A DNA stretch of 64,000 nt from positions 179,653-243,652 of the forward strand of contig NZ_KE384158.1 in the NCBI RefSeq assembly GCF_000424285.1. The letters are read 5' to 3'. Made by a program: the position numbers and the translations under genes. Below the pieces are notes generated by a model. It had not been told where the DNA came from. It did not search any database and worked only from the letters and a program-made list of their open reading frames with translations. This document shows, in pieces, positions 11,501-19,158 of this stretch. Source of the DNA: Butyrivibrio sp. MB2005 (GTDB lineage Bacteria > Bacillota > Clostridia > Lachnospirales > Lachnospiraceae). Positions within the stretch are counted from its first letter, which is position 1; each line of letters begins with the position of its first letter.

Positions 11501-11579
11501 AATATCCGCCGCAGATATCGCATACAGCCATATTGGAAGGATTCTTTTTAGTTTGTTCAAGAAAAGCTTTTATAAACAT
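5523..11579 (-). CDS. Two-module nonribosomal peptide synthetase (A-T-C-A-T-C)
   Basis: 2018 residues. Approximate domain order: A1 1-470 (TSGSTGKPKG, YGSTE, TGDY, GRKDRMVKIRGYR, Lys in NKIDYPAL); T1 about 490-560 (FGGTSL); C1 575-1000; A2 1015-1510 (TSGSTGRPKG, YGPTE, NGKVDRKAL); T2 about 1530-1590 (LGGDSL); C2 1610-2018 (HHLLMDG). There is no thioesterase or reductase domain; the protein ends in C2. In A1 the Asp that binds the substrate alpha-amino group is Ile (FNFIAS where FDxS is usual). In C1 the motif HHxxxDG reads HLIFFDG, so the catalytic His is Leu. A2 and C2 look canonical. Start ATG at 11579 is one base after the MATE stop codon, with GGGGGAGAG inside the MATE end, so translation is coupled. 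Product unknown; a short acyl- or amide-type peptide is plausible. No PPTase or MbtH gene is in the window. Confidence 0.95.
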   Translation of the reverse strand: MFIKAFLEQTKKNPSNMAVCDICGGYSYKTLNERSSHIAKVLLESIPEDAKHRRVAVYLSRSRDYIASLIAILRAGCCIVPIDGEYPIERAATTIDSSECSVVLTDNNSALDISGTKIISMDTLFDDEDFSFNGELDLSGPDLEGMILFTSGSTGKPKGVIHRQEVFDFPVNIVKEVAGVDESLHTMCIAGFNFIASFLDITPPLSCGGSVYIANEVERKNFDMLHALIDKRGITGMFISPQMYGVMTRIYGELNLDYVLLAGEKVEPSYLTGKNEWELYGSTEVPGVLMHRAGDGMPGSLGGSCDRTNAFLYDDEGNAIADTDIIGELRVSGSYVALGYCGLEEETKKRFLRDPENKEHALFCTGDYMAYGEDGSFIFHGRKDRMVKIRGYRVELGEVEQVLRNYDGMEEIACVDVRVNGNDNVCCYYTGAEASPEAVKNYAAKTLPEYMIPEFIVHLDEMPRNERNKIDYPALKNREIITAEAEYEPPCTELEEIICDAFASVLEMDRVSVLADFFEFGGTSLSAALLISKLGEKGYAPSFQDILANPTPRDLGTFLDSHRSAYRPSMDREYYPLTKTQLGIYLESLTGGSKETYSSSYLARAAEGVEAGALINAVRRVIEAHPCVKYIIKNDKDGMPHMVLVPDAQIDIPVIEGRDEDRLDFMKNFIPVVPMMNELLFHFAVYRTESRCYLAIKSHLIFFDGTAISLFIAEMNRVLSGGEPIGEDFSIQQVGMYEERLLADGSHDKARQYYLDLFKDFEDVPALMGDLNGQLTPGVSENLRFEPGDLKAAEVKAFCDRLHISESSFFQGAMAILLGKYLNSKYVSFSTVYNGRGLSEMNNTMGTLIKRIPVCGDLSKDISVDEFLKKISKQLFSSMSNDIYSFDEVLKNCPVNEDVEFIYQGDLFTDKMGTAAGKSLLEGDKWFMEHYHTGMVTGCMSIQFFSTDGLYNMTLEYRNERFSADYVRRFAKDLFAVARGLMKAHSIGEISILSDEDKGKLASFNDTAVDIGFKPVHIQIHEHAVNKPDKIAVIADGKKLSFRELDLITNRLSQILRKEKVQADSLVGVLFDRQIWAYVAEIAILKAGGAFVPFITDYPDDRILFCMDDADSNILLTTKAAVKDRDLDNKGFKLLTLEALLGSELEEIACDDSYDNVELADSDKTDLAYCIYTSGSTGRPKGVMIEHQNIANYVHRNEKSLEIMYYAEPERVNLAIAAFSFDVSVVEEFVPLCNGNTVVIATETEIHNPGDFAKLVRETGANGITCTPTYLLSLLEIPESREAIGQFTFLDIGAEAFPIQLYSKLRELRDDSVILNVYGPTECTMGCAAVVMDGSEVVTVGPPIANTYFYVSDTFGNELPVGMKGELIICGDQVGRGYVKLPDKTAAAFFTHDGMRAYHSGDLAAWTEDGEVRIFGRLDNQIKLRGFRIELDEIEKVMSEYPGVATGAAVVKKNGSLEYLAGYYTASASVSEAELKKHMMDKLPEYMVPSVIIQLDKMPQTSNGKVDRKALPDPDIQEMKAEYVAPNTPEEKALCAAFAKALSLENGSVGILDDFFDLGGDSLKAMVALAESHLDGLTAADIFQLRTPSNIARELENRSAMENLDDRDTRARGESHMLTPMQVEMVDLQLFSPDSTMWSNTHFLVRFDERIDADRLCDAVNRAIDNHPGLSVKFYFDENSELRQKYEPGLVPKVVVKDIMPSTEESLSQVLVLPFRKILDSCLCKVNVFKGQKGTYLFMDVHHLLMDGGSLGVILGDIVNAYFGRELKRDYYFALIEQEEERIKSGKYEEDRKYYTERYGQDKWCRSLDTDDGTRDISLENRMKRLSFDADKVQAAEKRSGATISVMAIAAALKALSKATGKNNVMTNWIFNNRLSPESESSVGMLIKNLPVAVRMDEIESDRELLLTVKEQVASGIAHNSYDYLASDLQPFKNEWMEVNLQLGINGSELDELDPELIELEDEFSVAAGCLELELLENEYGDGGYDSEMEYAGQMHDRAVMERFHDLYVEILENMVNG

Positions 11580-11580
11580 A

Positions 11581-12921
11581 TTACTCTCTCCCCCATTTTA
11601 TTCCTTTGCTAAATCTTAACTCGAAAAGTGTAAAGACAACTATTGTGGTGATCACTTCAGCTACAAGAGTCGTATACCATATTCCGTCATGCCCAAACAT
11701 AAGGGGCAGAACAAAAATTAATATAATGGGCATCACAAAGCTCCTGGAAGCTGCAATAAGTGCTGAGGCTAGCCCATCAGATATACCTGTAAAAAAAGAT
11801 GAGGAAAACATATTGATCCCGCTAAGAGCATATGCTAAAGCACATATTCTCAAGGCATAAACTGCCATATCCTTTAGCTGCGGATCATAGCCCACGAAAA
11901 TATCTGCAATGATACCACTAAGCAGGAGTGCTATCAGCATCATGGAGATGCCAAATATAAGGGAAAGCCTAAGACCTTCTCTTCTAAGTCCTTTTAGTTC
12001 CTCGAAATTTTTCTCGCCGTAACGGTATCCTATAACCGGTATCATCGCAATACCAAGTCCCATAAAAATAGCTGCAAAAACGCCGGTCACATATTCAGTG
12101 ACAGCATAAGCAGCTACGCCCCTTGCGGCGAGAAGTGTTACCAGACGTCTGTTAAAAATAATTGCCACAATTACATAGGAAACAGCATCCACCATCTCTG
12201 ATGAACCATTTCCAAGGGCTTGAAAGACATCTTTATAATTAACATGAAATCCAGCAAAATGTAGTTTATGATTTCTGTCCGCAAAATACTTAATGGCTAC
12301 CATGCAGCTGACACACCAGGCAATGCCCGTAGCCAGAGCTGCACCCCAAAGCCCCCATCCAAAAAATCCCACAAACAGAAAATCCAGAATAATATTCGTC
12401 ACGGCATTAACTACAGATACAAAGAAACCCAGTTTCCCATTATCCGCCGCCACAAGATACTCCTGGAATGCATAATTCATCATCTGGACAGGCATAAAGA
12501 CTGCAAGTATGCGACCATATACAGCGCAATAATCCACCAGGTCTTCTGTGGCACCTGCAATCACGGCTATTCCGTGCATGAAAACAAAAGAAACAGCAGA
12601 AATGATACTGCCGACTATAAGCAGGATAGTACTTAGCATGGACAGTGTCTGCCTTGCTTTGTCTTCCATTCCTTCACCAAGATAGGATGCTATTATGGCA
12701 CTTCCGCCTGCTCCCACTACAAGCCCTATAGACATAAGTAGCGCCAGAGGAGGAAATATCATGTTTTCCGCAGCAAATACATCTTCTCCAAGAAAATTGG
12801 AGATGAAATATCCATCAACAACCTGATAAGTATTATCCACAAGCTGCATCCCAATACAGGGAAGTGCAAACAGAAGGATTTTTTTTACTGTGAAATGATC
12901 AGAAATAGAGATTTTTTCCAT
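11581..12921 (-). CDS. MATE family efflux transporter, likely exporter of the NRPS product
   Basis: 446 residues with about twelve hydrophobic segments in two related halves, typical of the MATE/DinF-like family of cation-driven exporters (for example GAGGSAIIASYLGEG in the first half and GLGIAMIPVIGYRYGEKN in the second). It lies immediately before the NRPS gene in the same operon, with one base between stop and start. Export of the peptide, or self-protection, is therefore inferred. The RBS before ATG is weak (GGTAAAG). A terminator hairpin lies just upstream, and I find no good promoter in the 37 bases after it, so expression may depend on readthrough or on a promoter inside the hairpin region. 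Confidence 0.92.
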   Translation of the reverse strand: MEKISISDHFTVKKILLFALPCIGMQLVDNTYQVVDGYFISNFLGEDVFAAENMIFPPLALLMSIGLVVGAGGSAIIASYLGEGMEDKARQTLSMLSTILLIVGSIISAVSFVFMHGIAVIAGATEDLVDYCAVYGRILAVFMPVQMMNYAFQEYLVAADNGKLGFFVSVVNAVTNIILDFLFVGFFGWGLWGAALATGIAWCVSCMVAIKYFADRNHKLHFAGFHVNYKDVFQALGNGSSEMVDAVSYVIVAIIFNRRLVTLLAARGVAAYAVTEYVTGVFAAIFMGLGIAMIPVIGYRYGEKNFEELKGLRREGLRLSLIFGISMMLIALLLSGIIADIFVGYDPQLKDMAVYALRICALAYALSGINMFSSSFFTGISDGLASALIAASRSFVMPIILIFVLPLMFGHDGIWYTTLVAEVITTIVVFTLFELRFSKGIKWGRE

Positions 12922-12954
12922 AATACTTTACCATTTTGTGTTTATTTCTTTTGT

Positions 12955-12986
12955 TAAAAAAGTACAGGTTATAATGCCTGTACTTC
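12955..12986 (-). terminator. Rho-independent terminator after the 90-residue gene
   Basis: AAGTACAGG / CCTGTACTT with an 8-nt loop, followed on the minus strand by TTTTTT. It separates the small gene from the MATE-NRPS pair and could act as an attenuator for them. Confidence 0.75.
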
Positions 12987-13012
12987 CCTTAAACTATTTC
13001 ATTTAATTTAAT

Positions 13013-13285
13013 TTATGCCCCGCCGGCCACGGCTTTCAGGGCTTCAAATTCAGACTCAAAAACACCGCCCATTTTCTCAAGTTCATCCCAATTGTACCAG
13101 GACCCGGACAGCTGTATTGCATTGATGGAAATATCAGTCACAACAACCATAAAGGGTTTGTGATTGATGACAATATAAGCAGTCCTGTTAAGGCCAAAGG
13201 GAGAAATAAAGGCATGACCGGTATCTATCAGATGATTGATCTGCTCCAATGTGAGGTTTTTCGTTAATGGCATCGTCCTAAGCAT
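13013..13285 (-). CDS. Small protein of unknown function (90 aa)
   Basis: I do not recognise a family. The sequence is soluble-looking and compact, with alternating hydrophobic strands in the middle (TAYIVINHKPFMVVVTDISI) followed by WYNWDELEKMGG and a C-terminal helix. AGGGGAAT lies before ATG. It is on the same strand as the MATE-NRPS pair and 91 nt upstream of it, but a terminator lies between. A link to the NRPS is possible but not shown. A 106-bp hairpin lies upstream of it. Confidence 0.6.
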   Translation of the reverse strand: MLRTMPLTKNLTLEQINHLIDTGHAFISPFGLNRTAYIVINHKPFMVVVTDISINAIQLSGSWYNWDELEKMGGVFESEFEALKAVAGGA

Positions 13286-13390
13286 CTGATTCCCCTTAGT
13301 TTAATAACTTATAAATTTATTCTAAAGGTCGAACAAGATATCATCAATAAAATAAATATGAATTTTACATAAAATCGTGTACTGCTTTAT

Positions 13391-13496
13391 TATCCAACCC
13401 CGCCCATCTGTGGATTCGTTATCCTCGATATTAAAATATAGTCTTTGATAATATTTGGTCGAGGATATAATCACCACAGATGGGCGGGGTTGGATA
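13391..13496. repeat. Long perfect inverted repeat (23-bp arms) forming a 106-nt hairpin
   Basis: Arms 13391-13413 and 13474-13496 are exact reverse complements, GC-rich inside and bounded by TATCC/GGATA. Inner arms 13420-13428 and 13459-13467 add nine more pairs. It lies 20 nt downstream of yggS and about 105 nt upstream of the 90-residue gene. It is much larger than a normal terminator and lacks a proper T run. Possible readings: a MITE-like element or relic, or a structured transcript end. Confidence 0.85.
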
Positions 13497-13515
13497 TATA
13501 TCAGTATTCATATTT

Positions 13516-14211
13516 TTAAATATTATAGTTACGTTCGCCGAAGATGCCTGTGCCAACGCGGACAAAGGTGGCGCCCTCTTCGATGGCCACTTCGTAGTCG
13601 CCTGTCATGCCCATGGAAAGAGTGTCCAGGTGGAGGCCTTCGATGTTTTCAGAATTGATGTCGTCCAGCATCTTCTTAAGGGCCTTGAAGTAGGGTCTGT
13701 TGGTCTCAGGATCATCTGTATAGGGTGCGATGGTCATAAGGCCTCTTACTCTTATGTGCGGGAAAGCTGCAATACTTTTTACAAAATCAGGTGCTTTCTC
13801 CGGAGAAAGACCAAACTTGGAATCCTCTCCTGCCATGTTAACCTCGCAAAGGACATCCATAACAAGATCATGCTTTGCTGCCTGCTTCTCAATTTCTTCT
13901 GCAAGGCTCATCTTGTCCACGGAATGGATCATGCACACTTTTCCCGGAAGATACTTAACCTTATTGGTCTGAAGATGACCTATCATATGCCAGTTAAGAG
14001 GCTCTTTGATCTCTTCTGTCTTATCCCTGATCTCCTGGACTTTGTTTTCACCAAAAACAGTAATTCCGCAGTCCATGGCTTCTCTGATGTCAGATACGGG
14101 CTTGGTCTTGCTTACGGCAATAAGAGTAACCTCACTCCTGTCTCTGCCTGCTCTGTCACAGGCTGCCTGTATGTTTTTTTCTACTGTTTCAAGATTCTCT
14201 CTGATTGACAT
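13516..14211 (-). CDS. yggS: YggS/PLPBP family pyridoxal phosphate homeostasis protein
   Basis: 231 residues, normal for the family. A single-domain alanine-racemase-like TIM barrel that binds PLP through the Lys in LIAVSKTKP (about residue 35). The conserved GENKVQE and LSMGMTGDYEVAIEEGAT(F)VRVGTGIFG segments are present. It balances PLP and amino/keto acid pools. It follows the Nudix gene by 12 nt and is probably the last gene of a mntP-nudix-yggS transcript. Confidence 0.95.
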   Translation of the reverse strand: MSIRENLETVEKNIQAACDRAGRDRSEVTLIAVSKTKPVSDIREAMDCGITVFGENKVQEIRDKTEEIKEPLNWHMIGHLQTNKVKYLPGKVCMIHSVDKMSLAEEIEKQAAKHDLVMDVLCEVNMAGEDSKFGLSPEKAPDFVKSIAAFPHIRVRGLMTIAPYTDDPETNRPYFKALKKMLDDINSENIEGLHLDTLSMGMTGDYEVAIEEGATFVRVGTGIFGERNYNI

Positions 14212-14223
14212 GGCGTAGTCCTC

Positions 14224-14832
14224 TCAAATATTAAGGAATGCAAAAGGATCTTCATCTGCAAGGAAATGATATAATTGCATAGCGGCGGGCATTGCTACAT
14301 GCTCTTCCTTAAGAATCCTTCTGACTTCATCTTTGTCTGCAATCACTACCTGAATCTCCTCTGCTGCCTCCTGGTACTTATCCGTGATTTCACCATCTGC
14401 ATATCCATATACCATGGCCACAGATTCGTCCGTCATTCCAACAGATGAAAAACGCGGAGCTTCGTACATCTTTTTGGCATCTATAGGATGAAAAACAAGA
14501 CCTGTCTCCTCGTGAAGTTCTCTTACAGCAGCTTCCCTGTAATCCTCTCCCTTCTCGCAAAGTCCTGCGGGAAATTCATAAATGTAACCGTCTATGGGAT
14601 ATCTATACTGCTTCACCATTACAACCTTATCGTGCTTCTCACCATAAAGAGCATATATTCCGACTCCGTCTGCCTCATTCTCATGGGTAGTGATCATAAG
14701 ACCTGACTTATCTTTATTCCTGGATGCTATAAAGTAGTTACTCTCATATCCCTTATCATTCACACCCTTTGCATGAAAAAGGTTCAGGAATTTGTTTGTT
14801 GTAAGCTGTTCCAACCTGGTAATCTTGGCCAT
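14224..14832 (-). CDS. Nudix hydrolase, ADP-ribose pyrophosphatase-like
   Basis: 202 residues. A full Nudix box is present: PAG-LCEKG-E-DYREAAV-RELHEETGL (G-x5-E-x7-REUxEExGU), coordinating Mg or Mn. Length and the N-terminal strand region fit the NDP-sugar/ADP-ribose hydrolase group, but the substrate cannot be fixed from sequence. It lies between mntP and yggS with short gaps (34 and 12 nt), suggesting an operon. Confidence 0.88.
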   Translation of the reverse strand: MAKITRLEQLTTNKFLNLFHAKGVNDKGYESNYFIASRNKDKSGLMITTHENEADGVGIYALYGEKHDKVVMVKQYRYPIDGYIYEFPAGLCEKGEDYREAAVRELHEETGLVFHPIDAKKMYEAPRFSSVGMTDESVAMVYGYADGEITDKYQEAAEEIQVVIADKDEVRRILKEEHVAMPAAMQLYHFLADEDPFAFLNI

Positions 14833-14866
14833 TTTTTATTCCCCGCTTCTGATTCTTTATAAAATA

Positions 14867-15463
14867 TTATAATCCGAAAAATCCTTTAGCAAATATCTCT
14901 ATGCCTATTCCGATGAGAATAATTCCACCGAATATCGTTGCTCTTCCTGCAAGCTTAAGGCCGAATTTCCTTCCGATCTTAAGTCCGATAATGCAGATTG
15001 CAAAAGTAACCACTGCAATGATAACGGATGCAGCAAAAGCCATAAGAGCTGAATAATCCGCTATTGTAAAGCCTACAGAGAGCGCATCGATGGAAGTTGC
15101 AACGCCCTGCACCAAAAGCTCTCTTTTTCTTACAGCGGCAACTTCTGAAGGTTCATCACCCTTCTGCTCCTGAATGCCTTCTATCAGCATCTTGCCGCCT
15201 ATATAGCACAGAAGTATAAGTGCAATCCAGGGAATAAACTTCTGAAAAGCATTAAAATACTCAGCTGCTGTATGTACGCAAAGCCATCCGATCATCGGCA
15301 TCAAAAACTGAAAGCCCGCAAAGGTACCTGCTATCAGAATTTTCTTTTTCTGCTTCATACCCGGCTCTGCCATGGCATTGGCTATAGATACGGAAAAAGC
15401 ATCCATAGCAAGACCTACGCCCAATAAAACAGAATTAAAAATAAATAATATTAACTTAGTCAT
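14867..15463 (-). CDS. mntP: Putative manganese efflux pump MntP
   Basis: 198 residues, six membrane segments. The two pseudo-repeats carry the family motifs GLAMDAFSVSIANAM and GVATSIDALSVGFTIA with the key membrane Asp residues. Exports Mn2+ across the inner membrane. RBS AAGGTAGAG before ATG. The leader between the upstream terminator and the ATG is only about 70 nt, and I do not see the yybP-ykoY manganese riboswitch that often precedes this gene. Confidence 0.93.
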   Translation of the reverse strand: MTKLILFIFNSVLLGVGLAMDAFSVSIANAMAEPGMKQKKKILIAGTFAGFQFLMPMIGWLCVHTAAEYFNAFQKFIPWIALILLCYIGGKMLIEGIQEQKGDEPSEVAAVRKRELLVQGVATSIDALSVGFTIADYSALMAFAASVIIAVVTFAICIIGLKIGRKFGLKLAGRATIFGGIILIGIGIEIFAKGFFGL

Positions 15464-15530
15464 ATCTCTACCTTAAAAACTCGAAAATTTGTCGCTTGCC
15501 CGACCGTTCTATAATACACCTTTCCACTAC

Positions 15531-15561
15531 AAAAATCGACAGCTCCTTAAAGCTGCCGATT
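15531..15561 (-). terminator. Terminator of the EAL-protein gene
   Basis: ATCGGCAGCT / AGCTGTCGAT (one G-U pair) with a 6-nt loop, followed by TTTTT on the minus strand. Confidence 0.85.
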
Positions 15562-15609
15562 AAAAGAATTTGATAAATTAACTCTTCGTGTTCACACTAT
15601 GCAAATAAC

Positions 15610-17511
15610 TTATTTCGATGAGTATTTTTTTACAAATTCATCTTCAGGAATCGGAGGTGAAAACAACATTCCCTGAAGATAATCAACTCCGATATCTGTC
15701 ATAGCATCAGCCATTTGCTCTGTCTCGATACCCTCCGCGGTAATTCCAAGATTCATCTCCTTAAAGGCCTTTACCATCATAGGGATGAAAACATCGGGTT
15801 CATTGCAATAATCCCAAACAACCTCCATATCCAGCTTGATATTTACAAACGGACTCCTCTTCATTCGTGAAAGGTTCGAGTAGCCTTTACCATAATCATC
15901 AAGGACGAATTTGAAGCCGGAACTCTGCAATATGTTGATCTGCCTTTCCATCTGCAATTCATCGATCATAAATACCTCTGTAATCTCCAGATGAATTAAC
16001 TCCGGATTTACATCATATTTATTGATAATTGATGTGAAGCGGTCTACAAGGTCTGCGCGCATAAACTGGATAGGTGACAGGTTTACATTGATAAATTCAA
16101 GACCCATAGTCTCTATGTCATTTTCAGATATGAACCTGCATACCTTTTCAAATACCTGCTCTCCAAGCTGATTTATTCGGCCGTTCATCTCAGCAATCGG
16201 TATAAATTCGCCGGGTGGTATTATTTTTCCGGCACTGTCCCTTATTCTTGAAAGTGCTTCTGCTCCTATAACTTTTCTGGTCTTTGAATCCATAAAGGGC
16301 TGCAGGAAAACTTCCACTTTGTCATTATCAACGGCATACTCCAGTGCTTTTTTTACTTCAAGTCTGTCTTCATAATCCTGCAGCGTTCCCTCGTCTGAGA
16401 CTATGTTGTAGTCATCACCTATACTTTCTGTTTTTTCTAAAAGAAGATTCAGTGTATTGAAAACTTCATCTACACTTTTATAATTCTTGTTGCAATCAAG
16501 AAGTGCATAGCAGGCATCCAAATACAGCTCGGCATTAAAAGCACGCCATGGGAGTTTAAATCTGTTTCTCAGCTCCTCATGAATAACCTCGAATTCTGTC
16601 CTGTTATCTCCAAGAATAATAAACCTTCCGTTGTTGTAATAAAAATTGAGACACTTAGGATAGCATTTGATGAGGTGCGCAGAAATGAGGGAAATACCCT
16701 GATCCATCTGAACACCGCCGTAAATTTCACGCATATCATGATAGTCATTCAGAATGAAGGCCAGCATTTTAAAGCCGCCCTTTCCAAGATTTTCTTCGAC
16801 ATAGCTCCTAAGGGCCTTGGAATTAAAGGTGTAGCTTCGTCTTTCAAGAAATCCTTCGGGGTTGGCAAATACCAGATAAATTACCATGTCCGACATCATG
16901 CAGAAGGTATCAAACAGTAGCACTTTAGGCAAAGCATATCTAAAGATAAGCCCGACAAATATGATGATATTAAAGAAGAAAATTCCATATCTCTCTCTTT
17001 TTCTTCTGATCCTGTCCCTTAATTTGAGCATGATAAAAAACGAATAGATGACATAGAAAAACGAAACCACATAGATAAGAACATGGAAAGGTCCTCTGTG
17101 ATATCCTGTATCATCAATATAAAAGATTGTGCCATGAACAAAGCCTATAAGAACTAAAAGCTGAAGAAAAAGAATAGGAAGGGCTATGATTACTGTGTGA
17201 ATTCTTTTAGCATAGGTGTCGACCCTAAGAAGCGCTGCAGTAAAACAATAATACAAATACATTCTTGCAGCGAATGAAATAAAGAAGACCGCGTTTAATA
17301 GTACCAATATAGGCGAAGATATATTCTGATAATTATTATCTGCCCAGCTTGATATGATATCAGAAAGGATTACTACAGCTTCATTTACCAGAATCGCCAG
17401 AAACAGCTTATTCATTCTTATTGGCAATCTGGGAAGCGCAAAATAGAAGCCCATGATTACAACTAGCATCAACAGGCTTGGAATAACATAATCGAAATTC
17501 CAATTAACCAT
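15610..17511 (-). CDS. Membrane c-di-GMP phosphodiesterase (degenerate GGDEF + EAL)
   Basis: 633 residues. Residues 1-215 hold about seven membrane segments. Residues 225-370 are a GGDEF-like domain with no GGDEF motif, presumably regulatory. Residues 380-633 are an EAL domain that appears active: EALSR, NVNLSP, LEITE, DDYGKGYSN, KLDME and AEGIETE all match the catalytic and metal-binding signature. It degrades c-di-GMP to pGpG. It lies alone between two terminators. Opposes the diguanylate cyclase at 3.2 kb. Confidence 0.92.
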   Translation of the reverse strand: MVNWNFDYVIPSLLMLVVIMGFYFALPRLPIRMNKLFLAILVNEAVVILSDIISSWADNNYQNISSPILVLLNAVFFISFAARMYLYYCFTAALLRVDTYAKRIHTVIIALPILFLQLLVLIGFVHGTIFYIDDTGYHRGPFHVLIYVVSFFYVIYSFFIMLKLRDRIRRKRERYGIFFFNIIIFVGLIFRYALPKVLLFDTFCMMSDMVIYLVFANPEGFLERRSYTFNSKALRSYVEENLGKGGFKMLAFILNDYHDMREIYGGVQMDQGISLISAHLIKCYPKCLNFYYNNGRFIILGDNRTEFEVIHEELRNRFKLPWRAFNAELYLDACYALLDCNKNYKSVDEVFNTLNLLLEKTESIGDDYNIVSDEGTLQDYEDRLEVKKALEYAVDNDKVEVFLQPFMDSKTRKVIGAEALSRIRDSAGKIIPPGEFIPIAEMNGRINQLGEQVFEKVCRFISENDIETMGLEFINVNLSPIQFMRADLVDRFTSIINKYDVNPELIHLEITEVFMIDELQMERQINILQSSGFKFVLDDYGKGYSNLSRMKRSPFVNIKLDMEVVWDYCNEPDVFIPMMVKAFKEMNLGITAEGIETEQMADAMTDIGVDYLQGMLFSPPIPEDEFVKKYSSK

Positions 17512-17623
17512 ACATGGTACCCCGCATTTTCAATAACTACCTTTATTCTATATGAACCTTGCCAACACTTAAATTAAATAATTGGTAATAAATTATAAAA
17601 AAACAAGAAAAACCTCAGTAAAC

Positions 17624-17662
17624 AAAAACAGTGAAACCATTAATTCATGTATGGTTTCACTG
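17624..17662 (-). terminator. Terminator of the Na+-dependent transporter gene
   Basis: GTGAAACCAT / ATGGTTTCAC perfect 10-bp stem with a 10-nt loop, followed by TGTTTTTGTTT on the minus strand. Confidence 0.8.
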
Positions 17663-17720
17663 CATTATTTTAGTCGCTGTTCAATTATTGGATATTCAGA
17701 GCTTTATTATCTCAATCAGA

Positions 17721-19082
17721 TTACTGAACCAGTCCCTGAATGATAATAACCAGGATCAGAATCGGAAGTATATATTTGTAGTAGGTTTTGAATCCCTTTG
17801 ACATCTTCATTCCTTCGCCTGTATTAGTCTCTTCGAGATAGTTGTCAAAGCCCCATCCTCGCTTGCTTACACAGAACAAAAGGAAAATAAGAGCACCTAC
17901 AGGGAGAAGGATATTACTTACAATAAAGTCCTCAGAATCAAGGACGTCCCTTCCTCCGATTAAGTGGAGATTACTCCAAAGGTTATATCCAAGCACACAA
18001 GGGATACTTGTTATAAATACCACTATACAGTTGATAAAAATTGACTTTTTCCTGCTGATTCCAAAAGTATCTGTAATTATCGCTATCAGATTCTCAAATA
18101 CAGCTGTAACTGTTGAAAAGCTGGCAAATGTCATAAACATAAAGAACATTGTGCCCCATACTCTTCCCATGGGCATATTGATAAATACCTTGGGCAGAGT
18201 TATGAAAATAAGTGCAGGTCCCTGATCAGGCTGAACGTCATAGCTAAAGCATGCAGGGAAAATAATAAGTCCTGAGATAATAGCTACAAAGGTATCAAGC
18301 GCACATATTCTGATGGATTCACCTGTAAGAGCATGATCTTTAGACATGTAGCTACCGAAAATCTCAATTGCACCGATACCAAGACTTAGCGTAAAGAAAG
18401 CCTGATTCATGGCTGCTGTAATAACTTTGCCAAAACCAACCGCTTTTGCTCTTTCAATGCTGGGAAGCAGGTAAAATTTAATACCTTCTCCTGCGCCTTT
18501 AAGAGATATGGAGTGAATTGCCAAAACCATGATAAGAACAAGAAGTCCTATCATCATCACCTTCGTAACCTTCTCAAGACCATTCTCAACTCCAAGAAGC
18601 AGAACTCCAAATCCAAAAACAACTGTGAGTGTCATGAAAAGTCCCATCTCATACGGATCTGCAAGCATATTTCCAAAGACATCTCCAACAGCTTCTGTGG
18701 CAACACTATCGAATTTACCAGTGGCAAACTTATAGAAATAATTAAGCATCCATCCTGACACATTGGTGTAATACATCATAAGAAGATAGCAGCCAAGTGC
18801 ACAGACCCAGCCGTGAATATGCCACTTGGATCCGGGCTTTTCCAATGCCTCATATCCTCTTACTATGGTCTTACCACTTGCTCTTCCAACAGCCAGCTCC
18901 ATAGTGAGAACAGGCACACCCATGATCACAAGAAATAACAGATAAAACAGAACAAATATTGCGCCGCCGTTTGCACCTGTGATATACGGGAATTTCCATA
19001 CGTTACCAATACCTATGGCACATCCCGCACTTACCAAAATAAAACCAAGTCTTGAACCAAAGCTTCCCCTCTCATTACTCAT
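17721..19082 (-). CDS. Sodium-dependent transporter, NSS/SNF family
   Basis: 453 residues, 11-12 membrane segments. The N-terminal signature SAGCAIGIGNVWKFPY with the following NGGA is the unwound TM1 region that binds Na+ and substrate in LeuT-type transporters. Probably imports an amino acid or related small amine, coupled to sodium. RBS AAGGAATGG before ATG. The substrate cannot be predicted. Confidence 0.92.
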   Translation of the reverse strand: MSNERGSFGSRLGFILVSAGCAIGIGNVWKFPYITGANGGAIFVLFYLLFLVIMGVPVLTMELAVGRASGKTIVRGYEALEKPGSKWHIHGWVCALGCYLLMMYYTNVSGWMLNYFYKFATGKFDSVATEAVGDVFGNMLADPYEMGLFMTLTVVFGFGVLLLGVENGLEKVTKVMMIGLLVLIMVLAIHSISLKGAGEGIKFYLLPSIERAKAVGFGKVITAAMNQAFFTLSLGIGAIEIFGSYMSKDHALTGESIRICALDTFVAIISGLIIFPACFSYDVQPDQGPALIFITLPKVFINMPMGRVWGTMFFMFMTFASFSTVTAVFENLIAIITDTFGISRKKSIFINCIVVFITSIPCVLGYNLWSNLHLIGGRDVLDSEDFIVSNILLPVGALIFLLFCVSKRGWGFDNYLEETNTGEGMKMSKGFKTYYKYILPILILVIIIQGLVQ

Positions 19083-19158
19083 TTTTCATACCATTCCTTT
19101 GTTTTAATTTTTCAACAGATAAAACTGTAAACCATATTCCCTGCGCTTTGCAAGTATT

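Noticed and set aside
5523..13285. Horizontally acquired island with integrase
   Set aside because: No integrase, tRNA or attachment repeats at its borders, and codon style looks like the neighbours.
15464..15530. yybP-ykoY manganese riboswitch before mntP
   Set aside because: Leader is too short after the upstream terminator and the conserved riboswitch blocks are not visible.
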